Assembly: GCF_029835735.1 (NCBI RefSeq)
Contig: NZ_JAOEAL010000001.1
Coordinates: 3,162,001-3,226,000 of the forward strand
Length of the DNA stretch: 64,000 nucleotides
Source: Shewanella sp. GD04112
GTDB taxonomy: Bacteria > Pseudomonadota > Gammaproteobacteria > Enterobacterales > Shewanellaceae
Reading direction: 5' to 3'
Below the pieces are notes generated by a model. The model was not told where the DNA came from, did not search any database, and was given only the letters and a program-made list of their open reading frames with translations. Position 1 is the stretch's first letter; each line of letters begins with the position of its first letter. A program made the translations under genes and the position numbers. This document shows, one piece after another, positions 62,753 to 64,000 of the stretch.

Positions 62753-62955
62753 AATCTCCCTTTAAAAATCCTCTGCGGACGTCACATCCTGTCCTGTAAA
62801 AACACCTGTAACTGTAAATAGCTCAGAGAACAGTCTAGTCAATCATTGCGGCATCCTAAACTCATGTTCCCGCAAGAGCATAAGACGAGAATCTTACTCG
62901 CCTTATGACTGTACTGCCTTATGACTGTACTGATGACTACGCCAAGATAACCGCG

Positions 62956-63558
62956 CTATTGCACCGCATGGGTGGCGGGCAGCGATAACAGCATTTCATC
63001 GATTAAACCATCGAAGCGGGCCTTAACTTCATCCATATCCTTAATGTTGGCAAAGCCTTGGGCAAGGACTCTCCAGACCATTTCCGTAGGTTGCCCCGCG
63101 ATGCCCGTTGGTTTAAAAAAGCTAATCAGCACTGAGCCTTTATCGTACTTTTTAGGGTCAACACCTTGGTTTGACAACCCTGGCACTAAGCCTGCGGCGG
63201 CGAGTATCTGCTCATCCGACATTTGTGTGCCCATGGCAACGCCAAACCCGACTTGAAAGTCAGCCAGCTGCGGATCTTCAACCCAACGATAACCTTTCGT
63301 CAGTAGCACTTTTTTCAGCGTATCTTGCATATGCTGTTGGACTTGTTGTTTGTCTAATCGACTGTCGACAAAGATTTTCTGGAGTGTTGGGTGCCAACTG
63401 TAGGTCATGGCGCTCGGCGGTAATTGGCTCAAATCCCCCGAAGTCACAATTGTGGTTCGCAGCGCCTGCGAATCATCCACACTCACACAGGCCGTCAGCG
63501 CGGCAAAACCTATGATTAATAGCGTCAATAAACGCCCAATAGTTTGTGGTAAATACAT
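62956..63558 (-). CDS. DUF4136 lipoprotein
   Basis: 200 residues. N-terminal hydrophobic segment followed by a lipobox (LTAC, Cys at about residue 24), so it is a probable lipoprotein. The body matches DUF4136: TYSWHPTLQKIFVDSRLDKQ, GYRWVEDPQLADFQVGFGVA, and the C-terminal FDGLIDEMLLSLP. Function unknown; such proteins are periplasmic or outer-membrane attached. The ATG follows AAGGGAATAAGT. Confidence 0.83.
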   Translation of the reverse strand: MYLPQTIGRLLTLLIIGFAALTACVSVDDSQALRTTIVTSGDLSQLPPSAMTYSWHPTLQKIFVDSRLDKQQVQQHMQDTLKKVLLTKGYRWVEDPQLADFQVGFGVAMGTQMSDEQILAAAGLVPGLSNQGVDPKKYDKGSVLISFFKPTGIAGQPTEMVWRVLAQGFANIKDMDEVKARFDGLIDEMLLSLPATHAVQ

Positions 63559-63873
63559 ACTTATTCCCTTATTGCGATTTTTACAGCTTAAGGATAGTTG
63601 CTATTTCCAAGACTGAAAGTCGATATGCATCATAGTGTTAAATCATGGTCATCGACAAGGATTGCGGCAAAATAGCAGTAAGGCACTCAACTCTGGCCAA
63701 TTCGTTATGATTTGTTACTTTATTATGCCCGCAGGGCGTATAGGCGCGGCTCAATTTACCCGCTAGAATGCCTCGCCGAGCGACTGCAACTTGCATAGTC
63801 ACGACGCAAAAATCGAGGGAATATGCCCTTATCACAATGCCAATAACGACAACAAAAGGTGTGAAATAGATCT
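63559..63873. other. Intergenic stretch before the LysE gene
   Basis: About 315 bp, divergent promoter space between the lipoprotein and the LysE-family gene. Two short minus-strand frames overlap it but lack ribosome-binding sites. Nothing structured was noticed. Confidence 0.35.
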
Positions 63874-64000
63874 ATGGAGTTAATACTCGCTATCGCGTTG
63901 TTTGCCTTCTCATCGGGGATCACCCCTGGGCCTAACAACATTATGCTGATGACCTCTGGGGTCAACTTTGGCGTTAAACGCAGTATTCCGCATCTGATGG
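63874..64000 (+). CDS. LysE/RhtB-family exporter, N-terminal part
   Basis: Partial: 42 codons, cut by the right edge. MELILAIALFAFSSGITPGP followed by NNIMLMTSGVNFGVKRSIPH matches the start of LysE/RhtB amino-acid exporters, with the conserved TPGPN motif at the end of TM1. The ATG follows GTGTGAAATAGATCT, a weak ribosome-binding site. Expected to have six TM segments and export an amino acid or homoserine-like compound. Confidence 0.85.
   Translation, partial: MELILAIALFAFSSGITPGPNNIMLMTSGVNFGVKRSIPHLM

Overview
The window looks like a chromosomal segment of a Shewanella species. The reasons are the oleABCD polyunsaturated-hydrocarbon cluster, the D-glycerate/PanP block, the oversized PstC and PstA permeases, and an N-acetylgalactosamine (GalNAc) catabolic cluster with the gene content known from Shewanella sp. 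ANA-3. Several short families (DUF3624, DUF1289, DUF2797, DUF502) also fit a marine/aquatic gammaproteobacterium. This assignment rests on recognised gene content and order, not on a database search.

Layout. 1-519: start of an exported M4 metallopeptidase, cut by the window edge. 751-7933: glycerate block, with a CdaR-type regulator, a catalase-family peroxidase, a GntP permease, glycerate kinase and the aspartate decarboxylase PanP. 8.0-11.7 kb: accessory zone with a 62-bp hairpin repeat, possible tiny ORFs, an AT-rich three-TM orphan, a complete IS3-family element, a gene relic and a stretch of structured repeats. 11.7-17.4 kb: NTF2-like protein, small membrane protein, SDR, AraC-methyltransferase fusion, Vat/CatB-type acetyltransferase, and an AraC regulator with AzlC/AzlD. 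17.4-28.8 kb: GalNAc locus agaR-agaO-agaZ-agaS-agaK-agaA-agaP on the minus strand and a divergent TonB-dependent receptor. Between agaR and the receptor lie eight CTTTC/GAAAG AgaR half-sites.

28.8-35.3 kb: WYL regulator, GyrI-like and VOC proteins, phosphohexomutase, and a TerC/Alx protein with a leader that carries an intrinsic terminator. 35.3-40.7 kb: oleD, oleC, oleB, oleA (minus strand), for head-to-head condensation of fatty acyl-CoAs to long-chain olefins. 40.9-49.4 kb: methyltransferase, DUF1289, HNH protein, BetT-like choline transporter, DUF502, a 270-bp MITE next to a VOC gene, and a divergent LysR/EamA pair. 49.4-51.7 kb: AT-rich island with a broken HNH-type gene, bordered by palindromic repeats. 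51.8-57.4 kb: pstC-pstA-pstB-phoU with a Pho box but no pstS. 57.6-64 kb: GcvR-like ACT protein, EamA exporter, esterase, DUF2797, small hypothetical proteins and the start of a LysE-family exporter.

How the genes work together. The GalNAc locus forms a complete route from an outer-membrane receptor and a GH109-type glycosidase, through a permease, kinase, deacetylase and deaminase/isomerase, to tagatose-6-phosphate. Only AgaZ is present for the steps after that. The four Ole proteins act in sequence (condensation, reduction, beta-lactone formation, decarboxylation). The glycerate permease and kinase deliver 2-phosphoglycerate under probable CdaR control. I found no tRNA, rRNA, CRISPR array or recognisable defence system. 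The least explained signals are the covarying 62-bp repeats, the terminator-bearing terC leader and the broken gene with an A AAA AAG slippery site.
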